A stretch of DNA of 10,471 nt from JBCBZH01 sp039815415. GTDB taxonomy: Bacteria > Bacteroidota > Rhodothermia > Rhodothermales > Rubricoccaceae. The number at the start of each line of letters is the position of its first letter. Within the stretch, counting starts at the first letter, position 1. Under the pieces are notes generated by a model. That model was not told the DNA's origin. It saw nothing but the letters and a program-made list of their open reading frames with translations, and ran no database searches. The stretch lies in contig JBCBZH010000147.1 of assembly GCA_039815415.1 (NCBI GenBank), positions 1 to 10,471 on the forward strand, in the 5' to 3' direction. The position numbers and the translations under genes were made by a program. Positions 1 to 6,438 of the stretch are shown here, in pieces.

Positions 1-144
1 CTCGATGTTGAAGGCCTGGCCATCGATTGTGGCAGTTAGGGTATTGTCAGAGTTGTAGCACGAGTCGATGGAGGCATAGGAGCATCCGCTGAGACCGAAC
101 AGGCCGATTCCAAGAAGTCCGAGTCCGAACAAGTAGGGGCGCAT
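1..144 (-). CDS. N-terminal part of a small lipoprotein (partial, runs off left edge)
   Basis: A reading frame starts at an ATG (complement of 142-144) and stays open for 48 codons to the window edge, so only the N-terminus is visible. It begins with Arg-2, then a hydrophobic stretch rich in Gly, Leu and Phe (about residues 4-18), and a lipobox LSGC with the lipid-acceptor Cys at about residue 21. This is a type II signal peptide, so the product should be a lipoprotein in the cell envelope. The mature part starts SYASIDSC and is Asp/Asn/Thr rich; the part after residue 40 (TATIDGQAFN) resembles the start of a beta-strand-rich domain, but no family can be named. It lies 133 bp downstream of the bleomycin-resistance-like VOC gene on the same strand. 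No clear Shine-Dalgarno precedes the ATG. Confidence 0.7.
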   Translation of the reverse strand, partial: MRPYLFGLGLLGIGLFGLSGCSYASIDSCYNSDNTLTATIDGQAFNIE

Positions 145-277
145 TGCTGATCAGGAGTAAAGGGGTCTATCGGGTCAACCGAGATCGTGGGTGAGAACGG
201 CTCACGTCCGGAAAGAAAAGTTGGAACGCGGCATGACGGTGATGTCAACCAGCCGAAGCAGGCACATGCGCAGGGCC

Positions 278-661
278 TCAGAGGGCAGGGGCATGAACGA
301 ACCGGAGGCTGTTGCCATCCGGGTCCGTGACGTACACCTCGCGCGTGCCCCACGATTGGTCGGTGGGCTCCATCTCGGTCGCCAGCCCAGACGCCGCCAG
401 CTCGTTGTGCAGAGCGTCCACATCGGACACATAGAGATTCACGGCGCCTCCTGCCACGCTGTCGCCCGGAAAGGACGACAGGTGCACACGGACATCGTCC
501 CGAACCAGAACGAGATAGCACGGGTCGGCTTGCGCCTCCACCGGTCGGTATCTCGATTCGGCCTCGAACCCGAGCTGGCGATAGAACGATTCGGCCGCCG
601 TCGAGCTGGCGACGTGGAGGATGGGAACGGCAAGGCGGAGCATGGGTCTGGGGGAAGGCAT
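278..661 (-). CDS. VOC family protein, bleomycin-resistance/glyoxalase-like
   Basis: The 127-residue product is the usual size of a single-subunit vicinal oxygen chelate (VOC) protein, which dimerises to form ligand- or metal-binding sites. It shows the two-repeat pattern: first module about residues 10-65 (VPILHVASS, then FYRQLGFE, a beta strand PCYLVLVRDD, H60), second module about 72-124 (AVNLYVSDVDALHNELAASG, then WGTREVYVTDPDGN). The W-G-T-R-E plus D-P-D-G-N ending is typical of bleomycin-binding and fosfomycin/glyoxalase-like VOC proteins. Binding of bleomycin-type drugs is possible but unproven; many such genes have unknown ligands. The start is uncertain: the AGGAG sequence touches the first ATG, and a second ATG at residue 7 is equally plausible. 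It lies 31 bp downstream of the DUF1330-like gene. Two exact copies of the iterated 10-mer lie within its coding sequence at 571-580 and 602-611, and a third at 395-404. Confidence 0.85.
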   Translation of the reverse strand: MPSPRPMLRLAVPILHVASSTAAESFYRQLGFEAESRYRPVEAQADPCYLVLVRDDVRVHLSSFPGDSVAGGAVNLYVSDVDALHNELAASGLATEMEPTDQSWGTREVYVTDPDGNSLRFVHAPAL

Positions 662-692
662 CTCCTAAGGTGGTTCCCTGCTGTGCCGCCGG

Positions 693-1136
693 TCAGTCAG
701 AGGCGCTCGAGAGAGCCCCCGTTGTCTCGATCAGGGGCAGGAGGCGCGAATCTGCCAGCGCGGCGGTTCGGTGCCCGGCCCCGACTAGGTAGGCGGCATC
801 TGTGGCGAAGCCCATGAAGGCGTTCAGGCTCTGGTGGCGGACGAGCAGCACAAGGTCCCACCGCTCCTCTGGCGGCCCGATTACGAATGCACCGCCTTCG
901 CCCATGAACGTGACCTCGCTTCCTGCCGCATCCAGAAAGGGCAGCGTGTGTTCGATGTAGCGGTCGTAGGCCGCTGCGCCCGAGATGGGCGTGTCGGGTG
1001 CGAGGTTGGGGGCTTCCGAGTAGTCGGCGACGTCACGGAAGCGGAGCAGGTTCAGCATCGTGATCTCGCCTACCAGGCCACGCTGCATGAACGCGCGCCC
1101 GGCTTCCTGGGTGACGTGGATGTATGAGTCGCTCAT
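693..1136 (-). CDS. DUF1330-like (dimeric alpha/beta barrel) protein
   Basis: The 147-residue soluble protein has no signal peptide or membrane segment. Residues 24-35 (EITMLNLLRFRD) form a first strand. Residues 57-90 (YDRYIEHTLPFLDAAGSEVTF, then GEGGAFVIGPP) and 91-136 (ERWDLVLLVRHQSLNAFMGF, then a helix with HRTAALADSRLLPL) give the pattern of DUF1330 and related ferredoxin-like alpha/beta barrel proteins: aligned Tyr/His, a Gly-rich turn before a V-G-P-type strand, and a W-D-x-V-L strand followed by a helix containing F. Members are of unknown or poorly defined function; some relatives are small monooxygenases. It sits between two VOC genes on the same strand, which suggests a small detoxification or metabolic cluster, but this is inference. 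A perfect stem-loop lies directly upstream (1151-1181). Confidence 0.7.
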   Translation of the reverse strand: MSDSYIHVTQEAGRAFMQRGLVGEITMLNLLRFRDVADYSEAPNLAPDTPISGAAAYDRYIEHTLPFLDAAGSEVTFMGEGGAFVIGPPEERWDLVLLVRHQSLNAFMGFATDAAYLVGAGHRTAALADSRLLPLIETTGALSSASD

Positions 1137-1150
1137 GGGGGACGGGTGGA

Positions 1151-1181
1151 CGAGCTGGCGAGGATTGGGAACGCCAGCTCG
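1151..1181 (-). terminator. Perfect inverted pair of the iterated 10-mer; intergenic stem-loop
   Basis: CGAGCTGGCG (1151-1160) and its exact complement CGCCAGCTCG (1172-1181) form a 10 bp GC-rich stem with an 11-base loop. The stem lies 3 bases past the stop codon of the VOC gene ending at 1185 and 14 bases before the ATG of the DUF1330-like gene. No run of T follows on either strand, so it is not a classical intrinsic terminator. Its position is that of a transcription-attenuating or mRNA-stabilising hairpin. In genomes with DNA uptake sequences, inverted pairs placed just after genes are common; that parallel is the reason for interest here. Confidence 0.55.
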
Positions 1182-1184
1182 AGG

Positions 1185-1571
1185 TTAGAAGCCGGGGCCG
1201 ATGGGTTGCCACAGCTCGAAGCGGTTGCCCTCGGGGTCGGAGGCCCAGCCGAAGCGACCGTACTCGTAATCCTCCACCTTGTCCTCGACGGTCGCCCCAG
1301 CAGCGCGAAGCTGGGCGAGCATCGCATCCAGGTCGGCCACGCGGTAGTTGACCATGAACGGCGCCGTGCTCGGGGCGAAGTAGGTCGTGTCCTCAGGGAA
1401 GGCCGACCAGACGGTTTGCACCGGGCTGGCGGAATCAGACCCCGCGGTAAACGTGCCGTACGTCTGCCCCTCGTCGATGGGGATGCCGAGGTGGTCGCGG
1501 TACCACGCCGCGAGGGTCTTCGGGTCGCGGGCTTTCAGAAAGATGCCGCCGATGCCAGTCACGCGTTCCAT
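1185..1571 (-). CDS. VOC family (glyoxalase superfamily) protein
   Basis: The frame is open further upstream, but the VOC homology begins at MERVTGIGGIFLKARDP, so the ATG at 1569-1571 is chosen, giving 128 residues. Visible features in order: strand GGIFLKARDP with helix KTLAAWYRDHLG (residues 8-29), a central section VQTVWSAFPEDTTYFAP (51-67), then the second module MVNYRVADLDAMLAQLRAAGATV (73-95) and the ending GRFGWASDPEGNRFELWQP (105-123), in which Glu119 is at the usual position of the last metal or ligand residue. This resembles glyoxalase-I-like and PhnB-like single-domain proteins of unknown substrate. It lies 68 bp after the PH-like gene and 48 bp before the DUF1330-like gene, all on one strand. 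It is a distant paralogue of the VOC gene at 278-661; the two are not recent duplicates. Confidence 0.85.
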   Translation of the reverse strand: MERVTGIGGIFLKARDPKTLAAWYRDHLGIPIDEGQTYGTFTAGSDSASPVQTVWSAFPEDTTYFAPSTAPFMVNYRVADLDAMLAQLRAAGATVEDKVEDYEYGRFGWASDPEGNRFELWQPIGPGF

Positions 1572-1639
1572 GAGCTTGATAGGAGAATGTGGTTGAGGGT
1601 AGCGGACATCGGTGCCAACTCGGTGACAGATGCCATCGG

Positions 1640-1984
1640 TTACCGTGAGCGTGCAGTCCTCGCCAGAACGCGTTTCCATTCGGCGCCAGCCCGACGCCCC
1701 GCGGCGATCCCAACAGGGCCGGCTCCAGTGAGTGGAGAGGAAAGGGCATCGTTGGGCGTGACGAACGAGAACCGATAGGCCTCGCCATCGGCCACCAGCT
1801 TGACGCCACCCCCGAAGTAGACCCACGGAAAGACCACGTTGGAGACGTCTGAGAGCGGTACGTCGAACAGGAGCCCATCCTCTGTCCGGTAGCTCAGGCG
1901 ACCGTCGGTATAGGAAAGGACACCGGGTTCACTCCGCGTCAGCCCGATGAGCCTCCATGCGGGCGTTCGCAGAGAGGGGGACAT
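1640..1984 (-). CDS. Small PH-like protein of unknown function, downstream of purF
   Basis: The 114-residue product starts 4 bp after the purF stop codon, so the two are probably cotranscribed. It has no signal peptide or membrane helix. Residues 18-80 read as a series of short strands (GVLSYTDGRLSYRTE, LLFDVPLSDVSNVVFP, VYFGGGVKLVADGEAYRFSF), a pattern seen in GRAM and bacterial PH-like domains; the C-terminal 35 residues are Ala/Arg/Gly rich and look helical (EWKRVLARTARSR). I do not recognise a named family. The position suggests only co-expression with purine synthesis, not a role in it. Confidence 0.6.
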   Translation of the reverse strand: MSPSLRTPAWRLIGLTRSEPGVLSYTDGRLSYRTEDGLLFDVPLSDVSNVVFPWVYFGGGVKLVADGEAYRFSFVTPNDALSSPLTGAGPVGIAAGRRAGAEWKRVLARTARSR

Positions 1985-1988
1985 CCGG

Positions 1989-3503
1989 CTACCAGTCGTT
2001 CTCCTCCTTCACCACGCCGGTCTCTACCGGAACCGGGTACTCGCCCGAGAAGCAGGCGTGGCAGTAGTTCTCGCGGCTGTCGTGCGCCTCCTCCACAGCA
2101 TCCATCATGCCCTCCACGGTCAGGTAGCCAAGCGAGTCCACGCCCAGCCACTCCGCAATGGCGTCTATAGACTCGTGCTTGTTGGCCGCCAGCTCGGCGC
2201 GCGAGGGGAAATCCATGCCATAGAAGCACGGCCACATTACCGGCGGGCTGGCGGACCGGAAGTGGACCTCCTTCGCCCCGGCATCCCGAACCATCTGGAC
2301 GAGCTGGCGAGCCGTCGTGCCGCGCACCACGGAGTCGTCCACCATCACGACCACGCGGCCTTTGAGGACCCCGTTGACCGTGTTGAACTTGGTTCGTACG
2401 CGCTGCTCGCGTGTGGACTGGCCTGGTGAGATGAAGGTGCGCCCGACGTAGTGGTTGCGGATCAGGCCGATGTCCAGCTTGCACCGCCGCCCGATTTTGT
2501 TGGACTCCGAGACGTAGCCAATGGCCGCCGTGTTGGACGAGTCTGGGACGGACATGACGAGAGGCCGCTTGCCCTCGCCTTTCTTGATGTGCGGAACCGG
2601 CGCATCGTGGGCGAGGCGCTTGCCCATCTTGCGACGCACTTTGTCCACGGTGGCGCCGAAGATCTTGGAGTCTGGCCGGGAGAAGTAGACGTACTCGAAC
2701 ACGCACTGGCTCACGCCGTGGTGGCGGGGCATGCAGACGCCGTTGAAATCGCCACCATTGGCGACACGTTCGACGCCAGCTCGGTCGATCACAAGGATCT
2801 CGCCGGGCTCGATGTCGCGCACGTACTCGGCGCCGACGATGTCGAAGGCGCATGTTTCGGAGGCCACCACCCAGCCTGGATGATCGCGACCATCCGCCGG
2901 AGCCACCTTGCCGAGCGCGAGTGGGCGGAAGCCGTTGGGGTCCCGTACGGCGATCAGCGCGTCATCGGTCATGATGACGAGCGAGAAGGCTCCCTTGCAC
3001 TGGTGGAGGGCATCCACAATGCGGGCGACTGGGCCGTCCTCTTTGCTCTGCGCCGCGAGGTGCAGCACCAACTCGGAGTCCGACGACGAGTTGAACAGCG
3101 TGCCCTTTTGGACCAGCTTGTCGCGGAGCGAGCGGGCGTTGGAGAGGTTGCCGTTGTGCGCGAGCGCGAGGTTGCCCTCCTGGTAGTGGACGACGAATGG
3201 CTGGATGTTGGCCGGATTTGTGGCGCTCCCCGAGGTGGAGTAGCGCGTGTGCCCGATGGCCGTGTCGCCAAGGAGCGTGTTCTCGAACGCCTCCTTCTTA
3301 TCGAACACGTCCAGCACCAGCCCGAAGTCCTTCACCACAGGCATCGTCTTTCGACCCTTGGACTCGTCGTAGACGCTGGTGACGATTCCGGCGGACTCCT
3401 GCCCGCGATGCTGAAGGGCGTGAAGCCCGAAGTACGTCAGGCGAGCGGCTTCCGGGTGGTTGAAGACACCGAAGAGGCCGCAATGGTCGCGCGGTTTGTC
3501 CAC
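1989..3503 (-). CDS. purF: Amidophosphoribosyltransferase (glutamine PRPP amidotransferase)
   Basis: The 504-residue enzyme makes 5-phosphoribosylamine from PRPP and glutamine, the committed step of de novo purine synthesis, in the cytoplasm. The start is GTG (complement of 3501-3503). That leaves a 7-residue propeptide before Cys8 (CGLFGVFNH), which becomes the N-terminal nucleophile of the glutaminase domain. Other landmarks are QHRGQESAG (31-39), HTRYSTSG (85-92), HNGNLSN (116-122) and SSSDSEL (139-145). In the phosphoribosyltransferase domain are CVFEYVYFSRPDS (267-279), VPDSSNTAAIGY (319-330), and the PRPP loop VVMVDDSVVRGTT (385-397). Cys267, Cys426, Cys481 and Cys484 sit where the Bacillus-type enzyme binds a 4Fe-4S cluster, so this is the iron-sulfur, propeptide-processed type. 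Length is normal. A 94 bp gap separates it from the upstream gene and must hold any promoter of its own; no clear consensus is seen. A PH-like gene follows by 4 bp. Confidence 0.98.
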   Translation of the reverse strand: MDKPRDHCGLFGVFNHPEAARLTYFGLHALQHRGQESAGIVTSVYDESKGRKTMPVVKDFGLVLDVFDKKEAFENTLLGDTAIGHTRYSTSGSATNPANIQPFVVHYQEGNLALAHNGNLSNARSLRDKLVQKGTLFNSSSDSELVLHLAAQSKEDGPVARIVDALHQCKGAFSLVIMTDDALIAVRDPNGFRPLALGKVAPADGRDHPGWVVASETCAFDIVGAEYVRDIEPGEILVIDRAGVERVANGGDFNGVCMPRHHGVSQCVFEYVYFSRPDSKIFGATVDKVRRKMGKRLAHDAPVPHIKKGEGKRPLVMSVPDSSNTAAIGYVSESNKIGRRCKLDIGLIRNHYVGRTFISPGQSTREQRVRTKFNTVNGVLKGRVVVMVDDSVVRGTTARQLVQMVRDAGAKEVHFRSASPPVMWPCFYGMDFPSRAELAANKHESIDAIAEWLGVDSLGYLTVEGMMDAVEEAHDSRENYCHACFSGEYPVPVETGVVKEENDW

Positions 3504-3597
3504 AGGGAAGGGGGGACGGTGGCGGGGACTGGAGGTTAACGCGGACGGGCCTCGGATGCGTGAGGGGGCGGCGATTCTTTACACGCGGGCCTCATGC

Positions 3598-3981
3598 TCA
3601 CAGGCTCACCACCAGTGCTGCCAGCCCGATGCCCAGTGCATCGGCCACGAGGTCGCGCCAGGAGAAGAGCGGATGGTGGTCGCGCCGTCGGTCGGTTAGC
3701 TCTTTCATCACGCCGAGAGCGAGCGTGGTTCCTGCCGAAATCGGGAGGGCACGGTCCGCATCCAGCCCGGCGCCTTCGGTGAGCACGAGCTGACCGCCCA
3801 TCGCCAGCCCGAAGGACGCTGCGGCGTGCATCGCCTTGTCGCGCCCGAGCCACGGGTCGGCCGGGCTCGAGCTGGCGACGACCGGCGTGTGTGTCGTGTC
3901 CTGGCGGACCGGCTGGGCCGTTGCGCTGGCGGCCATCGCCAGCCCGAGGCAGAGCACAGTCAGGGAAGCCGCACGGGGCAT
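3598..3981 (-). CDS. Exported YfiM/DUF2279-like protein
   Basis: The ATG at 3979-3981 is preferred over one 42 bases upstream because it gives a clean signal peptide: MPRAAS, hydrophobic LTVLCLGLAMA, and an A-x-A cleavage site before Gln23 (127 residues in total). The mature protein has a short linker and then a domain with GRDKAMHAAASFGLAMGG (46-63), a second small-residue helix ISAGTTLALGVMKELTD (81-97) and FSWRDLVADALGIGLAALV (106-124). The order D-K-x-x-H, then K-E-x-x-D, then D-L-x-x-D-x-x-G is the pattern of the YfiM/DUF2279 group of periplasmic or membrane-associated proteins of unknown function. The small-residue helices could insert in or lie on a membrane. No lipobox is present. One exact copy of the iterated 10-mer lies between the two candidate starts (3995-4004) and another near the mature N-terminus (3868-3877). 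Confidence 0.7.
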   Translation of the reverse strand: MPRAASLTVLCLGLAMAASATAQPVRQDTTHTPVVASSSPADPWLGRDKAMHAAASFGLAMGGQLVLTEGAGLDADRALPISAGTTLALGVMKELTDRRRDHHPLFSWRDLVADALGIGLAALVVSL

Positions 3982-3994
3982 GGAGAAGGAGCTT

Positions 3995-4004
3995 CGAGCT
4001 GGCG
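3995..4004 (+). repeat. Intergenic copy of the iterated 10-mer CGAGCTGGCG
   Basis: An exact copy lies 13 bp upstream of the chosen start of the YfiM-like gene, in the 128 bp gap between that gene and the gene at 4110-4544. It lies in the 5' leader of the YfiM-like gene. Apart from this copy I see no convincing promoter or terminator in the gap. Confidence 0.7.
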
Positions 4005-4109
4005 AGAGAAGTAAAGGGGGCACCAGCGCGGTAAATCGACGGATTCCTCGTTCCTACCTCCCAACGCTGAGGGCACGGCGCTGCGGTTCGGCGAACATGG
4101 CGGCGCGCG

Positions 4110-4544
4110 CTACGTGTCCATCGGGAGCGCGACCGGGTTGTCGCCGCTGAGGAGCTTGCCCATCGCGAACCCCGCTCCGCCGAACAGGATGCACGCCGCC
4201 AGTACGAGGACGAGGATGCCCGAGCCGGGGAACTCGTCGTAGCGCACGGACACGTTCTGAGAGCCTGCATCGGTGATGACGGTCGCGACGCCAGCTCGAG
4301 AGGGCGTCCACAGGAACGACGTGCCTTCAGGGTCGAGGCTGACCGTGTCCGGGATGGCGCTGTTGGGACGCCAGACCACCTGAACAGACTCCGTCGGCTC
4401 GTCCAGGATGATGCGGACGGGGTGGCCTTGGACTGGAGCGTCTGGAGCCTCGGCGCCGGCCTCCATGGGCTGAGGCTCGAACTGGATCTGGGCGGTGGCA
4501 GGAAGCGAGAATGCCGCCACGGCAAGGATGAGAAGGAAACGCAT
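4110..4544 (-). CDS. Small exported protein with C-terminal membrane anchor, follows the NSS transporter
   Basis: The 144-residue product has a signal peptide (MRFLLILAVAAFSLPATA, cleavage before Gln19), a Pro/Glu/Ala linker (22-40), a short beta-rich section of about 60 residues (HPVRIILDEPTESVQVVWRP, TSFLWTPSRAGVATVITDAG, SQNVSVRY; 41-102) that looks like an Ig/fn3-type sandwich, and one membrane helix (GILVLVLAACILFGGAGFAMG, about 109-129) with a short tail. Topology should be domain outside, tail inside. The ATG is 4 bp past the stop codon of the sodium symporter, so the two are almost certainly cotranscribed and perhaps translationally coupled. I do not recognise the family. A role as an accessory subunit of the transporter is possible but is inference from position only. 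Confidence 0.75.
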   Translation of the reverse strand: MRFLLILAVAAFSLPATAQIQFEPQPMEAGAEAPDAPVQGHPVRIILDEPTESVQVVWRPNSAIPDTVSLDPEGTSFLWTPSRAGVATVITDAGSQNVSVRYDEFPGSGILVLVLAACILFGGAGFAMGKLLSGDNPVALPMDT

Positions 4545-4548
4545 CGGA

Positions 4549-6135
4549 CTAGGCGGCGAGGGTGTCAGGAGAGGCGTCGGTGTCCTGGGGGGACAGGTCC
4601 ACCGTCTTGCGGCTGGTCAGAATGCCCGCGATGACCAGGGTGAAGAGCAACCAGGCGACGGGAATAAATGCGGGTAGCCAGCCGTAGCCGGGCATGTCAT
4701 ACGTCGATCCGTAGATGCCACCGTCGAGGGTGAGATCCTGCCAGAGCGTGCCGAAGAGCACCAGGGCGAGGATGACGGGGATAATCAGCTTGATGAGCCA
4801 GTCGAACCACACGCCCAGCTTGAACTTGGTGTGGACGTTGACCGCCGCGCGGATCTTCTCGGCCCCAAGGACCCAGCCGAGCAAGAGACACTCCAGAAGC
4901 CCGACGGTGAGCAGGCTGTAGCGGAACGCCCAGTTGTCGACGAGGTCGAGGAGCGTCAGGCCGAGGGTGCCATCGCCGGAGAGCGTTGGATCAATGATGG
5001 TGGGGAGGGCAAACATCAGGGATCCGATGATGCCGGGCACGAGGACCATCGTGAGCGCCTTGGCACGCGTGATGCCCAGCTTGTCGATGAGTGGGCTCGC
5101 CATGCCCTCCACGAGCGACACCGCGCTGGTGAGGCCCGCGATCACCATCAGCAGGAAGAAGAACACGCCGAAGAACTTGACGCCGAAGGAGAACCCGGCG
5201 ATGCCCTGCGGGATGGCGAAGAACGAGAGCGAGAGGGTGGTGCCCGCCGGGTTGAGCGCGTACACGAACAGCAGCGCGAAGATGGCGACGCCCGCGATGT
5301 ACTCGAAGCCGCAGTTGAGGAAGCTCACCAGCAGCGAGTTGTTGACGTTGTCCGCGTCCTTCGGCAGGTAGCTCGCATAGGCTGTCATGGTGCCCAGGCC
5401 GAGCGAGAGCGAGAAGAACATCTGTGCAAAGGCGCCCTGCCACACACGCACATCGGCGATGCCATCCAGATTGGGTGTGAACAGATAGAGCACGCCGTCC
5501 ACGCCGCCGGGCTGGAGCAGGCCGTTGATCACCAGCCCGATCATGAACAACCACATCAGCGGGACGAAAATGCGAACCGCCCGCTCGATGGTCTCCGTGC
5601 CTTTCCAGAGCAGAAGAATGGTGACGCCCCAGATGGCGACGACTGCCAGCATGGGCCACCACGTCGCGATCATCCCAAAGAACCAGGTGACGGCGCTCGG
5701 CCCAGCGGTGGGCTCTTCCATGCCCGCGAACGGTGCCGTGGCGCCCGGCTCCAGCAGCGAGCCCACGGCGCCGAAGAGCATCGAGAGCGCCCAGCCGAGG
5801 ATCGTGATGTAGTACATCGTGATCGTCAGCGCGCTGGCGATGCTCCACCAGCCCACGAACTCGCCCTTCTTGCCCGCCATCTTCTGCAGCGCCAGCGGGA
5901 ACGACTTGCCCGTCATGGTGCCGAGGCTGAACTCGGTGATCATCACCGGGATGCCGAGCACGAACAGCGCGATGAAGTACGGCAGGTAGAACGCGCCGCC
6001 GCCGTACTGATAGGCGTTCGACGCGAAGAACACGATGTTGCCCAGCCCGATGGCGGAGCCACTCGCGGCGAGGATGAAGCCCATCTTGGACTTCCAGGCG
6101 CCGCGTTCGGGGGCAGGAGAGGAGGTGTCGGCCAC
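4549..6135 (-). CDS. Sodium-dependent transporter, NSS/SNF (SLC6, LeuT-fold) family
   Basis: The 528-residue inner-membrane protein has about 12 hydrophobic segments in the LeuT-type order and is of normal length. TM1 reads GFILAASGSAIGLGNIVFF with the unwound region GLGN (30-33), followed by the family signature YGGGAFYLPYF (44-54) and GIPVMITEFSLG (61-72). TM3 has MYYITILGWALS (107-118), TM6 has FFSLSLGLGTMTAYASYLPKD (240-260, written here as a span), and TM8 has GLTSAVSLVEG (334-344), where Thr336 and Ser337 match the Na2 site. Such proteins import amino acids or related compounds with Na+. The substrate cannot be told. Odd point: the usual N-x-W/L-R-F-P after GLGN is N-I-V-F-F-A, so the extracellular-gate arginine of LeuT (Arg30) is replaced by Phe36, while Asp400 seems to keep the partner acid. 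The start is GTG (6133-6135). The small exported protein gene follows 4 bp later. Confidence 0.95.
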   Translation of the reverse strand: MADTSSPAPERGAWKSKMGFILAASGSAIGLGNIVFFASNAYQYGGGAFYLPYFIALFVLGIPVMITEFSLGTMTGKSFPLALQKMAGKKGEFVGWWSIASALTITMYYITILGWALSMLFGAVGSLLEPGATAPFAGMEEPTAGPSAVTWFFGMIATWWPMLAVVAIWGVTILLLWKGTETIERAVRIFVPLMWLFMIGLVINGLLQPGGVDGVLYLFTPNLDGIADVRVWQGAFAQMFFSLSLGLGTMTAYASYLPKDADNVNNSLLVSFLNCGFEYIAGVAIFALLFVYALNPAGTTLSLSFFAIPQGIAGFSFGVKFFGVFFFLLMVIAGLTSAVSLVEGMASPLIDKLGITRAKALTMVLVPGIIGSLMFALPTIIDPTLSGDGTLGLTLLDLVDNWAFRYSLLTVGLLECLLLGWVLGAEKIRAAVNVHTKFKLGVWFDWLIKLIIPVILALVLFGTLWQDLTLDGGIYGSTYDMPGYGWLPAFIPVAWLLFTLVIAGILTSRKTVDLSPQDTDASPDTLAA

Positions 6136-6244
6136 GATGTGGGCGTTAAGCGAAGGTGAACGAAGCTACGGCGCGCGTCCCAGACACGACGAGGCCGTCT
6201 TTTTCCTCTACACGCAGTCCGGCTCCTCTACGGGTCACCCACCT

Positions 6245-6254
6245 CGAGCTGGCG
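6245..6254 (+). repeat. Intergenic copy of the iterated 10-mer CGAGCTGGCG
   Basis: An exact copy followed by T lies in the gap upstream of the NSS transporter, 13 bp from the left arm of the REP-like element. No gene overlaps it, so its presence cannot be put down to codon use. Confidence 0.7.
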
Positions 6255-6267
6255 TGGCTTCCTTCAG

Positions 6268-6394
6268 TGTCATCCTGAGCGGAGCCCGTAGGGCGCAGTC
6301 GAAGGATCTCAGAATGGCGCCACGACTCCCCTGCTCGATCTGGGGCTGTGCTCGACGTAGATCCTTCGACTCGCTCCGCTCGCTCAGGATGACA
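6268..6394. repeat. REP-like inverted repeat pair (TCATCCTGAGC ... GAAGGATCT type)
   Basis: The left arm (6268-6309) runs from TGTCATCCTGAGCG to CGAAGGATCT. The right arm (6359-6394) runs from AGATCCTTCGACT to CGCTCAGGATGACA, its inverted complement. The outer 12-14 bases of both ends match exactly; the GC-rich arm cores differ, with about 6 extra bases on the left. The spacer is about 49 bp. Short intergenic repeats with these ends are very widespread in GC-rich bacterial genomes and can form large cruciform or mRNA hairpins. Here the element could act as a terminator between the lactamase gene and the transporter gene. No target-site duplication is evident. Confidence 0.8.
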
Positions 6395-6438
6395 GGAAAG
6401 AGACCTTTCCGACGTCGGCCGAGGAACTGGCGAACCTG

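Larger units (their letters stand above)
6136..6438. other. 303 bp gene-free gap between the beta-lactamase gene and the NSS transporter gene
   Basis: The gap holds the presumed promoter of the transporter, one exact iterated 10-mer (6245-6254), a REP-like inverted repeat (6268-6394), a GGAAAG/CTTTCC hairpin with a 4-base loop (6395-6410) and a 10 bp palindrome CCGACGTCGG (6409-6418). The minus strand at 6161-6168 reads TAGCTTCG, one mismatch from TAnnTTTG and 25 bases before the GTG, a weak promoter candidate. The hairpin begins about 28 bases past the lactamase stop codon on the minus strand but has no T run. No coding sequence is supported here. Confidence 0.7.

Noticed and set aside
278..1571. 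The two VOC genes and DUF1330-like gene as a bleomycin-type antibiotic self-resistance cluster
   Set aside because: No biosynthetic gene is present, and VOC and DUF1330 proteins are common with unknown ligands.
1572..1826. Upstream extension of the VOC protein by 85 residues
   Set aside because: The extension is Arg/Trp/Ser rich and overlaps the coding end of the PH-like gene; VOC homology starts at the ATG 1569-1571.
2451..3539. 362-codon plus-strand frame opposite purF
   Set aside because: It is a shadow of the conserved purF frame; no family signature is seen.
4831..6159. 442-codon plus-strand frame opposite the sodium symporter
   Set aside because: Composition (Glu, Arg, His, Asp repeats) is that of the complement of a hydrophobic membrane protein; there is no domain.
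6395..6418. GGAAAG/CTTTCC hairpin and CCGACGTCGG palindrome as a rho-independent terminator
   Set aside because: There is no T run on either strand and the stem of the hairpin is only 6 bp.
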